From NCBI RefSeq assembly GCF_002288925.2, contig NW_022098058.1, forward strand, positions 1,250,021 to 1,314,020: a DNA stretch of 64,000 bases, read 5' to 3'. Below the pieces are notes generated by a model. It was not told the DNA's origin and made no database searches. It worked only from the letters and a program-made list of their open reading frames with translations. Below are positions 34,226-45,269 of this stretch, in pieces. Numbering within the stretch: the stretch's first letter is position 1; the number at the start of each line of letters is the position of its first letter. The stretch comes from Delphinapterus leucas (lineage: Eukaryota > Chordata > Mammalia > Artiodactyla > Monodontidae). The position numbers were made by a program, and so were the translations under genes.

Positions 34226-34929
34226 AAGTCACAGTTTGGAAAACTGAGTGCCAGAGAGGAATCTATATTCAAACTTCACAGTGCTACACAGGAGCGCAGC
34301 ACATGGGTCTCTAGGCTCACAGACCAGTGTTGCCATGCCAGGCTCTCCCAACCCCTCCCTAGGCCTGGTCCCCTCTGTTCTCCTTCCTCCTCCCTGAGTC
34401 TAGGAGAAAGTAGCTCTGTTCCTCTTCTTCTCTAACCTCAAGGTCTAGAATGATAAACAACAAAAAAGGCACGATCTTTACTCCACCCCAGACCCAGAGA
34501 CGTCTCTGGGCACTCATTTCCTTCAGTGGCCGGGGCGCGGGCAGCTGGGCCACAGCTGCAAAGGCTGCTGGAACAAACTTCAGTTCCTTTGCTTCAGGTA
34601 AAGCCCATGTGATCTCCACTGCTCCCCCACATGCACCCACCAGCTGATCCCCTCCTCATCTCCCTTTCTTCTCCAGGTCCCCTGTTCATACCCATCTCTG
34701 CCCTTCTGAGTTTCCAATCCTGCCCATTGTTCAAGATCCACTTTCCCGATAAAGCTCGGTTGCAGGAAGCCATTCCTCTTGATGCCCACAGTCCCCACTG
34801 CCTGAGGCACACTTCTAGGTGAGGTGTGTGTGTTGGGTTGTGATTACTGCTAGTCTACCCCCTTCCTACTCTCTTGTATGCTTTCTGGTTATTTTGGGCA
34901 CATCAGTTTGAGATGCTCACCTGGATAAG
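34226..34929. other. no gene; weak L2-like segment 34660-34800
   Basis: 'ttgttcaagatccactttcccgataaagctcggttgcaggaagccattcc' resembles the L2 3' region. The rest is unassigned. Confidence 0.4.
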
Positions 34930-35140
34930 CAATAGCACAGAGGTTACAACTCTAGGCTCTGGGGTCAGACACACCTGAGTGTGATCCCTGACTCTGCCTC
35001 TGCATAGAAAAGTGACCTTGGACAAATGACTTATCCTTGCCGAGCCTCAATTTTCTCATCTGGAAAGTGGGAATAATAGGCATATAAAGGATTTAACCCA
35101 GTCCTTGGTAAATAGTAAGCAGTTGATGAATGTGAGTTCA
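34930..35140 (+). repeat. MIR, nearly full length
   Basis: 'gcacagaggttacaactctaggctctggggtcagacacacctgagtgtgatccctgactctgcc' through 'ttaacccagtccttggtaaatagtaagcagttgatgaatg' matches MIR end to end. Confidence 0.92.
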
Positions 35141-35279
35141 TGAATGCTGTGGTTGTTGAAAATGTCATTAAACACTGTCACCAGTGAACTCCTGGGGCAC
35201 AGTATGCAGTAAAACAGAATCAGCTCACAGCTAAGTAGCTGAACACTTAGCTCCTGCTCCCGCTCCTGCTCTTCAGCCG

Positions 35280-35606
35280 CCCGAGGCTTTACTTTCTCAA
35301 CTGTAAGATGGGTATAAGAACTGCTGCCATGCCTACCTCATGAGATAATTGAGAGGATCGAGTGAGGGGATACAAACTAACAATACCTCCTCCATAGAGT
35401 TTACAGTTTACAGCATGCTTGCAAAGCGCCGTTTCAGTCATTGTTCGACATGATTGTAACACAGAGGTGAGGTGATGAGCTCAGGGTCACGCCACCAGCA
35501 GGGTTGGAACCAAGGCTGGCACATGGTCCTCTTCTGTCTTGTTCAGTACTGTGTCCCTGAGTCCTAGCACAGGGCCAGGCACACAGGAAGTGTTTAGTAA
35601 ATATCC
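35280..35606. repeat. cluster of MIR (+), MIR (-) and L2 end (+)
   Basis: 35285-35370 'actttctcaactgtaagatgggtataagaactgctgcc' is MIR sense. 35455-35540 'acacagaggtgaggtgatgagctcagggtcacgcc' is MIR antisense. 35541-35606 'gtccctgagtcctagcacagggccaggcacacagg' is an L2 terminus. Confidence 0.7.
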
Positions 35607-36609
35607 AGTTCTGTCCACCATGCTGTGCTACTTCCCAGCCTGAAGCCCGCGAGGCCATCATTTCCAGCCATCCCCACGGCGTGTGGTCTGGGGGCTAGAA
35701 AGAGCTCCTGAACTGAAGGGCACTCCAAGACAGGCGGGAGGAAGGGCGGAAGCGAGGTAGCTCCCCAGGGAGTTCAGGCATGGGGAAGGTATAGTCTAAG
35801 TCACCCCAGCCATGCAGGCGACAAGACTGAGGAGGGGACGCCCCAGGCTCAAGGACAAGTGGAAAATTGCTAAGGAACCTTTAAGAGGAGGGCAGCTGCC
35901 CTCAGAAGACAGGCTGTTTGCTTCCCACCCACAGAGAGACAAAGAGAGTTAATGAGAGTTCGAGTGGGTTAGCGGGGAAGCCACGGGAAGCCAGGCTGGG
36001 CAGGAAGTTATTCTCCGCCTGTATTTCCCTTACCCCTTTGCTCTCCCACCACTGTTCTTTTGGCTACAACCACATGGTGTGCCCTCAGCCAGCACCACGG
36101 ACTTGAGGGGGCGTTGAGCGAGAGGAGGGCAGGCCAGAGGCCGTGGGGTCCACTCACTTCAGGTTTGACCCACACCCTGCCTACAAGTTTCACCAAAGCA
36201 ACTGTTGCTGGAAGGCGTGGGCAAGAGGCATGCCCTGCAATCATGCCAGAAATCCAAACGCAGCCATCCCCTCCAAGTCCTGCTCACCTCCTCTGTGCAT
36301 CTTCTCCAGGCAAGACCCAGTGGGCTTTCTCTTGTCTGAATTGTGGTACCAAAAGCTTATCCCACCTCCCACTGTAGATCCTGAATTGAAAAGGGCATCA
36401 GGAGGCACCTGCCAACGTCCTCCCACGGATGGCAGGAATCTCTTCCTCAGCATCCCAGGCAAATTGTCCACTGGCTCCTGCTTGACCATTTCTCTGCAAA
36501 AGGAAGCTCATGCCCTCACAAGGGGCCCAAGCCTTTGGACAGCTGTAATTGTGTTCAGACAACAGGTGCTTTGGGAAATAGAGGCAGCCATGGGCTGTGG
36601 CAAAACGTG
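35607..36609. other. no recognised feature
   Basis: Includes a 157-codon plus-strand frame (36143-36616) overlapped by 78-105-codon frames on both strands, with no domain recognised. No repeat family recognised. Confidence 0.45.
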
Positions 36610-36800
36610 CCTGTGATTTGGAAACAGGAAACCTGGCTTGCAATCCCACTTCTGTGAGGCCCTGAGCAAATCACTTCCTTCATTAAATCACATGGTTTCC
36701 TGCCTTGTAAAATGGGGAGAATAATATCCCTAGATCTCACAGGGCTCCTGGGAGAAGCAAGTGAAATTTTGCAAGAAATGCACTGGGAAACATCACATTC
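36610..36800 (+). repeat. MIR
   Basis: 'acctggcttgcaatcccacttctgtgaggccctgagcaaatcacttcc' and 'ttgtaaaatggggagaataatatccctagatctcacagggctcctggg' are MIR blocks. Confidence 0.85.
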
Positions 36801-36924
36801 TGTACAGGATGGTGGTATTATTCAAAGACCCAAGAAAGTAAACGTGAGGCCCCGAGAATTCCTATCATTGGCCATGTCTTTGGCTTAAGGCGCTGAAGGT
36901 CCGGTGAAATGGGAAGGTAACTGT

Positions 36925-38020
36925 ATTCCTTTTCTTTTACTGCCAGAACAAATTTCTACCAACTCAGCAATTTAAGCACAAATTTATTATCTCACAGTTC
37001 TGAGGCTCAGAAGTCCAGGTTGACTCAACTGGTTTTCGGTCGAGGGCCTTACAGGGATGAAATCAAGGTATTGGCTGGCTGGGCTCTTATGGGAAGATTC
37101 AGGGAAGAATCCACTTCCTCCTGGATTGTGGTTGTGGCAGAACCTAGTTCCTTGCAGTTGTAGGACTGAGGTCACCATATCCTGGCTGGCTGTCAGCTGG
37201 GGGGCACCCTCAGCTCCTAGAGGCTTCTTTCCAGTCTTTGCCCTTGGACAGGTCCCCATGTCTCAGAGCCAGGGGTGGTGCAATGGGTCATATCCTTCTA
37301 ACTTCCCCTCTGGGCACCTCTCCTCTGTCTCCAGCCAGAGATAGTGCTCAGCTTTTCAGGGCCCATGTGATTAGACTGGGCCCCCCTGATAATCCACGAT
37401 AATCTCCATATTTTAAGGTCGTTATGGGTTGAATTGTGCCCCCCTCCAAAAAAGATATGATGAAGTCCTAGGCCCCAAATATCTCAGAATGTGACCTTAA
37501 TTGGAAATAGGGTCTTACAAAAGTAACCAAGTTAAAAGGAGGTCATTTGGGTGGACCCTGATCCAAGGTGACTGCTGTCCTTATAGAAAGGGGAAATTTG
37601 GACACAGGGACAGACATACACAGAGGGAAGACAACGTGAAGACACACAGGGAGAAGACAGCCATGTGGCTGGAGTGATGCATCTACAAGCCAAGGAATGG
37701 CAAGGATTGCCAGCAAACACCAGAAGCCGGAAGAGGCGAGGAAGGATCCTCCCCAAGAGTCGGCAGAGAGAGCACGGCCCTGCTGACACCTTGATTTCAG
37801 ACTTCTAGCCTCCAGAATTGTGAGACAATAAATTTCTGTTGTTTTAAGCCAACCAATTTTTTGGGTGCTTTGTTGGGGTAGCTCTGGGAAACTAATAACA
37901 ACCTTAATGACATCTGCAAAGTCCCGTTGCTGTGTGAAGTAACACTCACAGCCCCCAGGGAATCAGGATGCAGGGCTCTTTGCGGGGGCCGAGGCATTAT
38001 TCTGCCTACCAAACTCACCC
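36925..38020 (-). mobile_element. older antisense LTR-like repeat, split by a later LTR
   Basis: 36925-37419 has an inverted LTR end ('gcacaaatttattatctcacagttctgaggctcagaagtccagg') and runs to 'cccatgtgattagactgggcccccctgataatccacgataatctccatattttaagg'. Its expected continuation ('accttaatgacatctgcaaagtcccgttgctgtg...gcattattctgcctacc') resumes at 37901 after the 37420-37900 insertion. Family MaLR/MLT1-like. Confidence 0.7.
37420..37900 (+). mobile_element. MaLR/MLT1-like solo LTR inserted into the older repeat
   Basis: Classical order: 'gggttgaattgtgcccccctcc', 'gaccttaattggaaatagggtctt', 'gggtggaccctgatccaag', 'aaatttggacacaggg', 'ggagtgatgcatctacaagccaaggaatggcaaggattgccagc', 'ctgacaccttgatttcagacttctagcctccagaattgtgagacaataaatttctgttgttttaagcc'. 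Terminal CA at 37899-37900; the initial TG has become CG. Solo, no internal genes. Confidence 0.9.
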
Positions 38021-38261
38021 TGTGATGATCACAATCCTTACGCTTTAGCATGCCTTCCTATCAGACTCACTGAGCAAACTGCATCCAAAGGGGAAGGCCA
38101 TGACTGGGAACAGGGAAAGAAGGAGGAGGTGGTGAAGGGGCCAAGAAAACGGGCCAGAGCAGAAGCCCCGCTGCAGAGAGGGCACATGTGATCCCACTTT
38201 GTTATAAACAAGGTGAACTAGACCAGCAGGAAGCGTCCACATCTTGCAGCCACATTTCTAC

Positions 38262-38430
38262 CCCCGGCAACCTCACTAAGTCTCACTTCCCCCATCCTGT
38301 GAATGGGGATCATTAATACCTAACTTCACAGAGATGTAAGAATGAAATGAGGTCATGAAAATAAAGAACACCTCCTACTTACTATAAAGGCTGGCACATA
38401 GTAAGCATTCAATAGAACTTAGCCACTATA
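38262..38430 (+). repeat. MIR
   Basis: 'cccccatcctgtgaatggggatcattaatacctaacttcacagag' and 'aaggctggcacatagtaagcattcaatag' are MIR core and end. Confidence 0.88.
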
Positions 38431-38449
38431 GTTACATATCTAGTACAAA

Positions 38450-38650
38450 GATGTTTAATTATGTATCTAAAACACAGTATACACACACACACACACAGAG
38501 TCTGGGAGAATACATCCACAGTGTTAACAGTGATAACTTATGATGGGTGGCAAGAGCTTTCAAAGTTTTATTTAGAGGTTTATAAACCTTGATAGCTAAA
38601 TTTTTACAGCAAGCATGTATTACTTTTATAAGTTAAAACTCTTCTTAATT
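38450..38650 (+). mobile_element. possible old L1 3' UTR fragment
   Basis: 'gagaatacatccacagtgttaacagtgataacttatgatgggtgg' and 'acagcaagcatgtattacttttataag' recall old L1 tails, like 95-185. A short (AC)n lies at about 38479-38497. Confidence 0.4.
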
Positions 38651-38734
38651 AAAAACACATATGTCCCTAGGAAACTAGTTTTGAATGTCCTTCCACACCC
38701 ACAGAGTTGTGTTCTAGAACTGAAACGGATTTGT

Positions 38735-38736
38735 TT

Positions 38737-38817
<81 letters not shown>
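38735..38817. repeat. compound (TC)n(AC)n microsatellite
   Basis: (TC)n at 38735-38760 runs into (AC)n to about 38816 with one interruption (actcac at about 38767-38771). At over 80 bp it is the longest simple repeat in the window. Confidence 0.97.
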
Positions 38818-38819
<2 letters not shown>

Positions 38820-39382
38820 GTAGTATTCCCTAAAGACCTTCTCCCTCTCATGCGCCTTCACCCCAGCCCCAGCCCTGGACCCTCAGCCCCGGCCCCTCAG
38901 CCCCGCAGCGGTACCCCAAGATGAAACTCAATCCTCCTCAGCTTGGCTTTTTGGTGGAGCCAAAGGCTGTAGGCAGTGGCGACTCCAGGCCCTCCCACTC
39001 TGCTCTCAGCTTGCAAGTCCCCCACCCCTTTGAGCCCCTCACCACCTCAGGAGCTGTGCTCTGAAAGGCTCTTTGTTGCTCGGCAAAGTGCTTTCGGAGG
39101 CTGTTTGAAAAACATTCTCTGCAGACATTTCCATCCACCCCCAGGTCTCTCTCCAAGGGGCTCAAGGAAGGAAAGGACACTACTCCAGGTGCCCCAGGTT
39201 GTGCACCCCCTCAATCTCCACCCCCTCCCCCAGTTCAATCAATCAATTAAGTCACATACAGAGATTATAAGCAAAGTGATGCTGGAGGCCAAGGTAAGGA
39301 AGGAACATGATAATGCACTGCAGCGTCATGGCTTTTAACAAAGACCAGTTTCAATAAATTGGAATGATTTTATTTCACAGCA
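38818..39382. other. no recognised feature
   Basis: Pyrimidine-rich at first ('ccccagccccagccctggaccctcagccc'). A 120-codon plus-strand frame (38976-39338) shows no domain and overlaps minus-strand frames. Confidence 0.45.
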
Positions 39383-39620
39383 TAGCACAGGGATTAAAAG
39401 TACAGACTCTGCCTGAGACTTCATTTGAATCTGAACTGCAACAGTTACTAGCTGTGTGACCTTCAACACTGGATTTTAAATTCTTTGAGCCTCAGTTTCT
39501 TCATGTGTCAAGTGGGAATAAGCTTGCCTCAAGGTCTTAACATGAGGATCGAATCAGCCATACATGTAAATCTCCCAGTACCTAGAAGAAGTGCTCAATA
39601 AATGGACCCTGTTGTTGACA
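39383..39620 (+). repeat. MIR, nearly full length
   Basis: 'catagcacagggattaaaagtacagactctgcctgagac...gttactagctgtgtgacctt' through 'cccagtacctagaagaagtgctcaataaatgg' covers MIR from 5' to 3'. Confidence 0.93.
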
Positions 39621-40749
39621 TTCTTCTTATTATTAGAAATGCAGACACAGATTTTTGCCTTGGAGGTCTAAGTGGGAGTTAGGCAGAGCCCCTTGAAAGT
39701 TCGATGAGGACTTGGCTACAGTACTGTAAACGGCATTCAGAAACTAAAGGTCACACAAATAGTAAAGAGCTAGTTAGCTGCTTTATAGGAGAGATTAGAA
39801 GAGGGAGGTTATCCAGTACAGCCTGGCTCCTTACCTTTGCACCTCTCCTCCCAAGAGCCTTTACCTAGCTCCAGAAAGATCCCTACCAGACAGAAGGTAT
39901 GAATCAGCTGTACCCACACCACCCCACTCCCAGGCAACACAAATACCAGTATGACCGCCAGGAGCCCACCTTGTTCCCAAGCCCTGGTGTGGGTGCTACA
40001 CCAGTCACCTGCCTGGTGTACCTTGCTCTTACCATCTTCCCTCCCCAGACAGGCTCTTCCCCCTAGGAGGCTCTGCCCTAGATTCCCAAAGGTCCCAGGC
40101 CCAGACACCCCTTCGCAGCACTCCAGCCACCCACTGGGCCATCTGTGGTTTCAGAAACAGTGCGAGCCCCCTTCTCTACCTGGAATCCCACCTCCCATTG
40201 ACATACTGGGTGCCCCTGGACACACTGCCCCCCCCCCCTTTCCACCACGTGTGCCTCTCTAACCCCCGCTCCCCCGTGCCTAGTCTCGGCCAGATTCCAG
40301 CCCCTCTTGCTAGCTACCCTGTGCTCCAAGAGAAGGCAGAGAAGGTCGTGGCTGGCGTGGCCAGAGAGAGAGGCTCAGTGGAAGAAGGAGCCACCTGTGA
40401 CCTGGGCTGACTGCAGGAGGGGAGGGCATCCCAGGTGCACCCCATTTGTAATAGAGTGAAAAAAGGCTTAGAAACAGACTGTAATAAGCCCTGGATGCCA
40501 AGCTTGATCCCTCCTTCCCAATAGGCTACTTAGAAGATTAGATGGAGGAGCAGGGAGTGGGCTGGCACACAGGGTTCAGCGAGGCAGAGTACTGGAAGCA
40601 CTCCACTTTCCATCCACACCAGACAGCTCTGCGTTCTCCAACCCCGTCACCCTCAAATGCTGGGGCTGGTGGAAAGAGTCACCAAGTCCATTTCTCTCAT
40701 GCCACCACCAGTGGATGCTTCCTCAAAGAGCACCAAGCTGTCTCCAACC
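39621..40749. other. no recognised feature; one C-run
   Basis: A run of 11 C at 40228-40238. Frames of about 100 codons on both strands overlap one another. Nothing supported. Confidence 0.45.
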
Positions 40750-41055
40750 TCACTGCCTTTGGACGTGTAGGCTCCTTTGCCAGGAATGTCTCTTCTCCAC
40801 TCTGCCTTCAAGGTCTAACTTGAGAGACTCCTCCTCCAGGGCAGCCTTGTCTGTCTCTCCCAGAGAGGATCCACTGTCCTCTCCTCTGTTCTCACAGAAC
40901 TCAGAGTGCCCCTCTATTACCATGTTTACCACACTGCCTTGTGATTACTTCCTGAGTATTATGAGTCTCTCTTTATTGCTGCATTGCCAGCCCCTTAAGA
41001 ACAGGAGTCGTGTATTATTCATTCTGTAACAGCACCTGGGACACTCAATAAATGC
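40750..41055 (+). mobile_element. L2 LINE 3' region
   Basis: 'aggctcctttgccaggaatgtctcttctccactctgccttcaaggtctaacttgagagactcctcctccagggcagcc' through 'ccccttaagaacaggagtcgtgtatt...caataaatgcttgc' follows L2. Confidence 0.85.
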
Positions 41056-41069
41056 TTGCTTGTAGCATC

Positions 41070-41200
41070 ATCAATACCACTTTTTATCGAATGCCTGCTA
41101 CATGCCAGAGATGACACTAAGTATGTGAGATAGAAAATCTCATTTAACCCTCCTATAACTCTGCAAGCTACGTATCACTTACTCCATCTTTCAGATACGG
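41070..41200 (-). repeat. MIR, antisense
   Basis: 'ttttatcgaatgcctgctacatgccagagatgacactaagtatgtgag...ctcatttaaccctcctataactctgc' is inverted MIR. Confidence 0.85.
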
Positions 41201-41568
41201 AAGCTATCCTTTGGAGAACCTCCGCTAAGTGTGTGGGAAAAGCAGGAACCTCGGCTAAACGTGTGCTGTGTCCTTAGGTAGCCCGAAGCAGGTATTTATT
41301 TCTGGTTACTGAAATCTACTCAGTTTAAGTCAGTCCAGTCGATAATCTGCTCTTGAATAAACATCAGGGGCATCTGTTATTCTACAGAGGAGCAGCTTGT
41401 CATGTGGATAGCCCCAGAACAAGGTTAATGAGACCTTTCTACAGCCAGTGGGTACTAAATTCTCCCTGTATCTTACTTTTTCCTCAACAAAAAGAGCTAT
41501 AATGGCGATTTCTCTAAAATGCAATGTGCCTCCCAGGTAAAACGTGGAAGCGAGGTGGCCCAGTCGGT
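41201..41568. other. no recognised repeat
   Basis: Single-copy-looking sequence leading into the homeodomain-site cluster. No exon supported. Confidence 0.4.
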
Positions 41569-41643
41569 GGATTAACTGAGGAAGGGGCTGGACGGGATTT
41601 AATCATTGTCATCCAGTAATTGAGGGCAGATGAGAGGTAATTA
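41569..41643. promoter_or_regulatory. cluster of homeodomain-type sites (candidate enhancer, unproven)
   Basis: Within 75 bp of non-repeat DNA there are GGATTA (41569-41574), TTAATC (41599-41604), TAATTG (41617-41622) and the palindromic TAATTA (41638-41643). GGATTA fits Otx/Pitx-type factors and TAATTA fits many Antp/paired-class homeodomains. Such short sites occur by chance. Density in repeat-free DNA is the only reason for the call. Confidence 0.25.
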
Positions 41644-42255
41644 GGGGGAGAACCACACCAGCACACACACAAACGCCATGCTAAGTGCTGCACAGCCATT
41701 ATCTCTCCACGCGTCATCACCCTTTCACCTCTTCAAAGAAGCACCATCTTCCCCACCGTCGTAATCACAAAGCCAGGGGCCTGTCTCAGCCCTGGTCCTC
41801 CTCATCCTCTCTCTTCCTTGCCAGAACTTGCCACCCCACCCCGCACCGCCGTCTCCACCCCCCCTGGGCTTACATGAATCTAGGCTCTGCTGCTTCTTTC
41901 CCTTTGTTGCTCCTTCTGACAGCATGTGCTCCGTTCCACCTCACTCTCCTCCTCCTATCTCCTTTTCCTTTGCCAACCTCTTCAATCAGGGCCTCGGCTC
42001 CGTCTCATTTCACCGGATGTCTGCTCCCTGGGGATCTCATCCAAGCCTGTGTGAGATGCGGCTTATACCAATCAGTGACACCCTCAGAACACCTGCAAAT
42101 CTTTGCAGTAACCATAACGGTGATTAGCAAACAACCCCCTGCCAGAGGCCTATGGAAGCAATCGATTTGGGACTCTTGTCCCAATCCCTTTCAGTGTCCA
42201 TCCCAAATTAGAAGACGGTGGAGGGAGGGGAAAGAGAATACAATAAAATGATCAT
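41644..42255. other. pyrimidine-rich, no supported gene
   Basis: A 188-codon plus-strand frame (41685-42251) is rich in Ser, Leu, Pro and His, has no recognisable domain, and ends at the L1 insertion point. Confidence 0.45.
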
Positions 42256-45200
42256 AAAAGCAAGGGTCGAACTGCAGAAATACAAAGGATTATAAGAGAC
42301 TGCTACCAACAACTCTATGCCAATAAAATGGACAACCACGAAGAAACGGACAAATTCTTGGAAAGGTACAATTTTCTAAGACTGAACCAGGAAGAATTAG
42401 AAAATATAAACAGACCTATCACAAGTAATGACATTGAAACCGTAATCAAAAATCTAACAACAAACAAAAGTCCAGGACCAGATGGCTTCACAGGCGAATT
42501 CTATCATTTAGAGAAGAGCTAACACCGATCCTTCTCAAACTCTTCCAAAAAACTGCAGAGGGAGAAACACTCCCAAATTCATTCTACGAAGCCACCATCA
42601 CCCTGATCCCAAAACCAGAATAAGATGTTACCAAAAAAGAAAATTATAGATCAATATCACTGATGAACATAGATGCAAAAATCCTCAACAAAATACTAGC
42701 AAACAGAATACAACAGCACATTAAAAGGATCATACACCATGATCAAGTGGGATTTATCCCAGGGATGCAAGGATTCTTCAATATATGCAAATCAATCCAT
42801 GTGATACACCACATTAACAAATTAAGGAATAAAAACCACATGATCATCTCAATAGATGTAGAAAAAGCTTTTGACAAAATTCAACACCCATTTAAGAAAA
42901 AAACTCTCCAGAAAATGGACATAGAGGGAACCCACCTCAACATAATAAAGTCCATATATGACAAACCCACAGCAAGCATCATACCCAATGGTGAAAAACT
43001 GAAAGCATTTCCACTAGGATCAGGAACGAGACAAGGATGTCCACTCTCGCCACTCTTATTCAACTTTGTTCTGGAAGTCCTAGCCACAGCAATCAGAGAA
43101 GAAAAAGAAATAAAGGAAATACAAATTGGAAAAGAAGAAGTAAAACTGTCACTATTTGCCAATGACATGAAACTATACACAGAAAATCCTAAAGAAGCCA
43201 GCAGAAAACTACTAGAACTAGTCAATGAATTTGGTAAGGTTGCAGGATACAAAACTAATGCACAGAAATCTCTGGCATTGGTATACACCAACAACGAAAA
43301 TCAGAAAGAGAAATTAAGGAAACACTCCCATTTACCATTGCAACAAAAAGAATAAAATACCTAGGAATAAACTTACCTAAGGAGGTGAAAGATTTGTATG
43401 CAGAAAACTATAAAACACTGATGAAAGAAATCAAAGTTGACATAGACAGATGGAGATATATACCATGTTCTTGGATTAGAAGAATCAATATTGTGAAAAT
43501 GACTATACTACACAAAGCAACCTACAGATTCAATGCAAGCCCTATCAAACTACCAATGACATTCTTCACATAATTAGAACAAAAAATCTTACAATTCGTA
43601 TGGAAACACAAAAGATCTCGAATAGCCAAAGCAATCTTGAGAAAGAAAAACGGAGTTGGAGGAATCAGGCTCCCCAACTTCAAACTATACCACAAAGCTA
43701 CAGTAATCAAGACAGTATGGTACTGGCACAAAAACAGAAATATAGATCAATGGTACAGGATAGAATGCCCAAAGATAAACCCACACACAAATGGGCACCT
43801 AATTTACGACAAAGGAGGCAAGAACATACAATGGAGAAAAGACAGCCTTTTCAATAAGTGGTGCTGGGAAAACTGGACAGCTACACGTAAAAGAATGTAA
43901 AAAGAATTAGAACACTACCTAATACCATACACAAAAATAAACTCCGAGTGGATTAAAGACTTAAATGTAAGACCAGACACTATAAAACTTTTAGAGGAAA
44001 ACACAGTAAAAACACTCTTTGACATAAACCACAGGAAGATCTTTTTTGACTCACCCCCTTGAGTAACAGAAATAAAAACAAAAATAAACAAGTGGGACTT
44101 AATTAAACCTAAAAGCCTTTGTACAGTAAAGGAAACCATAAACAAGACAAAAAGACAGCCCTCAGAATGGAAGAAAATATTTGCAAATGAAACAACAGAC
44201 AAAGGATTAATCTCCAAAATATACAAATAGCTCATGGAGCTCAATAACAAAAAAACAAACAATCCAGTTTAAAAATGGGTGGAAGACCTAAATAGACGTT
44301 TCACCAAGGAAGACATAAAGACGGCCAGGAGGCACATGAAAAGATGCTCAACATCACTGATTGTTAGAGAAATGCAAATCAAAACTACAATGAGGTATCA
44401 CCTCACGCCAGTCAGAATGGCCATTATCAAAAAAGCTAGAAATAATAAATGCTGGAAAGGGTGTGGTGAAAAGGGAACCCTCCTACACTGTTGGTGGGAA
44501 TGTAAATTGATACAACCACTATGGAAAACAATATGGAGGTTCCTTAAAAGGCTAAAAAATAGAACTACCATATGACCCAGCAATCCCACCACTGGGCATA
44601 TACCCTGAGAAAACCATAATTCAAAAAGAGACATGCACCCCAATGTTCACTGCAGCACTGTTTACAACAGCCAGGACATGGAAGCAACCTAAATGCCCAT
44701 CAACAGACGAATGGATAAAGAAGATGTGATACATATATACAATGGGATATTACTCAGTCATAAAAAGAAACAAAATTGAGTTATTTGTAGTGAGGTGGAT
44801 GGACCTAGAGTTTGTCATACAGAGTGAAGTAAGTCAAAAAGAGAAAAACAAATACCATATGCTAACGCATATGTATGGAATCTTAAAAAAAAAAAAAAAA
44901 AGTGGTACTGATGAACCTAGTTGCAGGCCAGGAATAAGGAGGCAGACAAAGAGAATGGACTTGATGACATGGGATGGGAGGGTGAAGCTGGGGCGAAGTG
45001 AGAGTAGCGTCGACATATATACACTACCAAATGTAAAATAGTTGACTGGTGGGAGGCAGCAGCATAGCACAGGGAGATCAGCTCGGCGCTTTGCGATGAC
45101 CTAGAAGGGTGGGATAGGGAGGATGGGAGGGAGGCTCAAGAGGGAGGGGATATGGGGACATATGTATGCGTATGCTGATTCGATTTGTTGTGCAACAGAA

Positions 45201-45269
45201 ACTAACATGGTATTGTGAAGCAATTATCCTCCAATAAACATTAAAAAAAAAAAAGCAGGGGTCGAGCTG
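42256..45269 (+). mobile_element. 5'-truncated LINE-1 with 19-bp target duplication
   Basis: The element body is about 42275-45250. It is flanked by aaaagcaagggtcgaactg (42256-42274) and aaaagcaggggtcgagctg (45251-45269), 17 of 19 identical. It starts inside ORF2, just upstream of the reverse transcriptase domain, so the 5' UTR, ORF1 and endonuclease are missing. The 3' UTR (about 44870-45240) has the artiodactyl/whale-type ending, with AATAAA at 45233-45238 and an A-tail. The 2 mismatches in the duplication and several frameshifts suggest an intermediate age. It cannot move itself. Confidence 0.97.
42275..44575 (+). pseudogene. LINE-1 ORF2 remnant (reverse transcriptase to C-terminal Cys region)
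   Basis: Pieces of ORF2p lie in different frames: 42328-42522, 42663-43355, 43385-43573, 43600-43900 (two overlapping frames) and 44279-44575. The longest (230 codons) has reverse transcriptase motif A (IDVEKAFD, about residues 64-71), QGCPLSP (124-130) and then FAND (165-168). Active copies have FADD there, so the first of the paired catalytic Asp residues is Asn (codon at 43161). The last piece keeps the Cys/His-rich end (CWKGC...LLHCWWEC). Stops such as the TAA after 'ccaaaaccagaa' (about 42620) and several frameshifts confirm it is dead. Confidence 0.95.

Noticed and set aside
37420..37900. LTR as part of a full endogenous retrovirus
   Set aside because: No gag, pol or env sequence and no second LTR of the same element at a fitting distance. 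It is a solo LTR, as are the other LTRs here.
41685..42251. 188-codon plus-strand frame
   Set aside because: It is Ser/Leu/Pro/His-rich from a pyrimidine-rich stretch, with no domain, and stops at the L1 insertion boundary. No splice or promoter evidence.
42663..43355. Reverse transcriptase as a functional or domesticated gene
   Set aside because: It lies inside a truncated L1 with frameshifts on both sides and an Asn in the catalytic FADD position.
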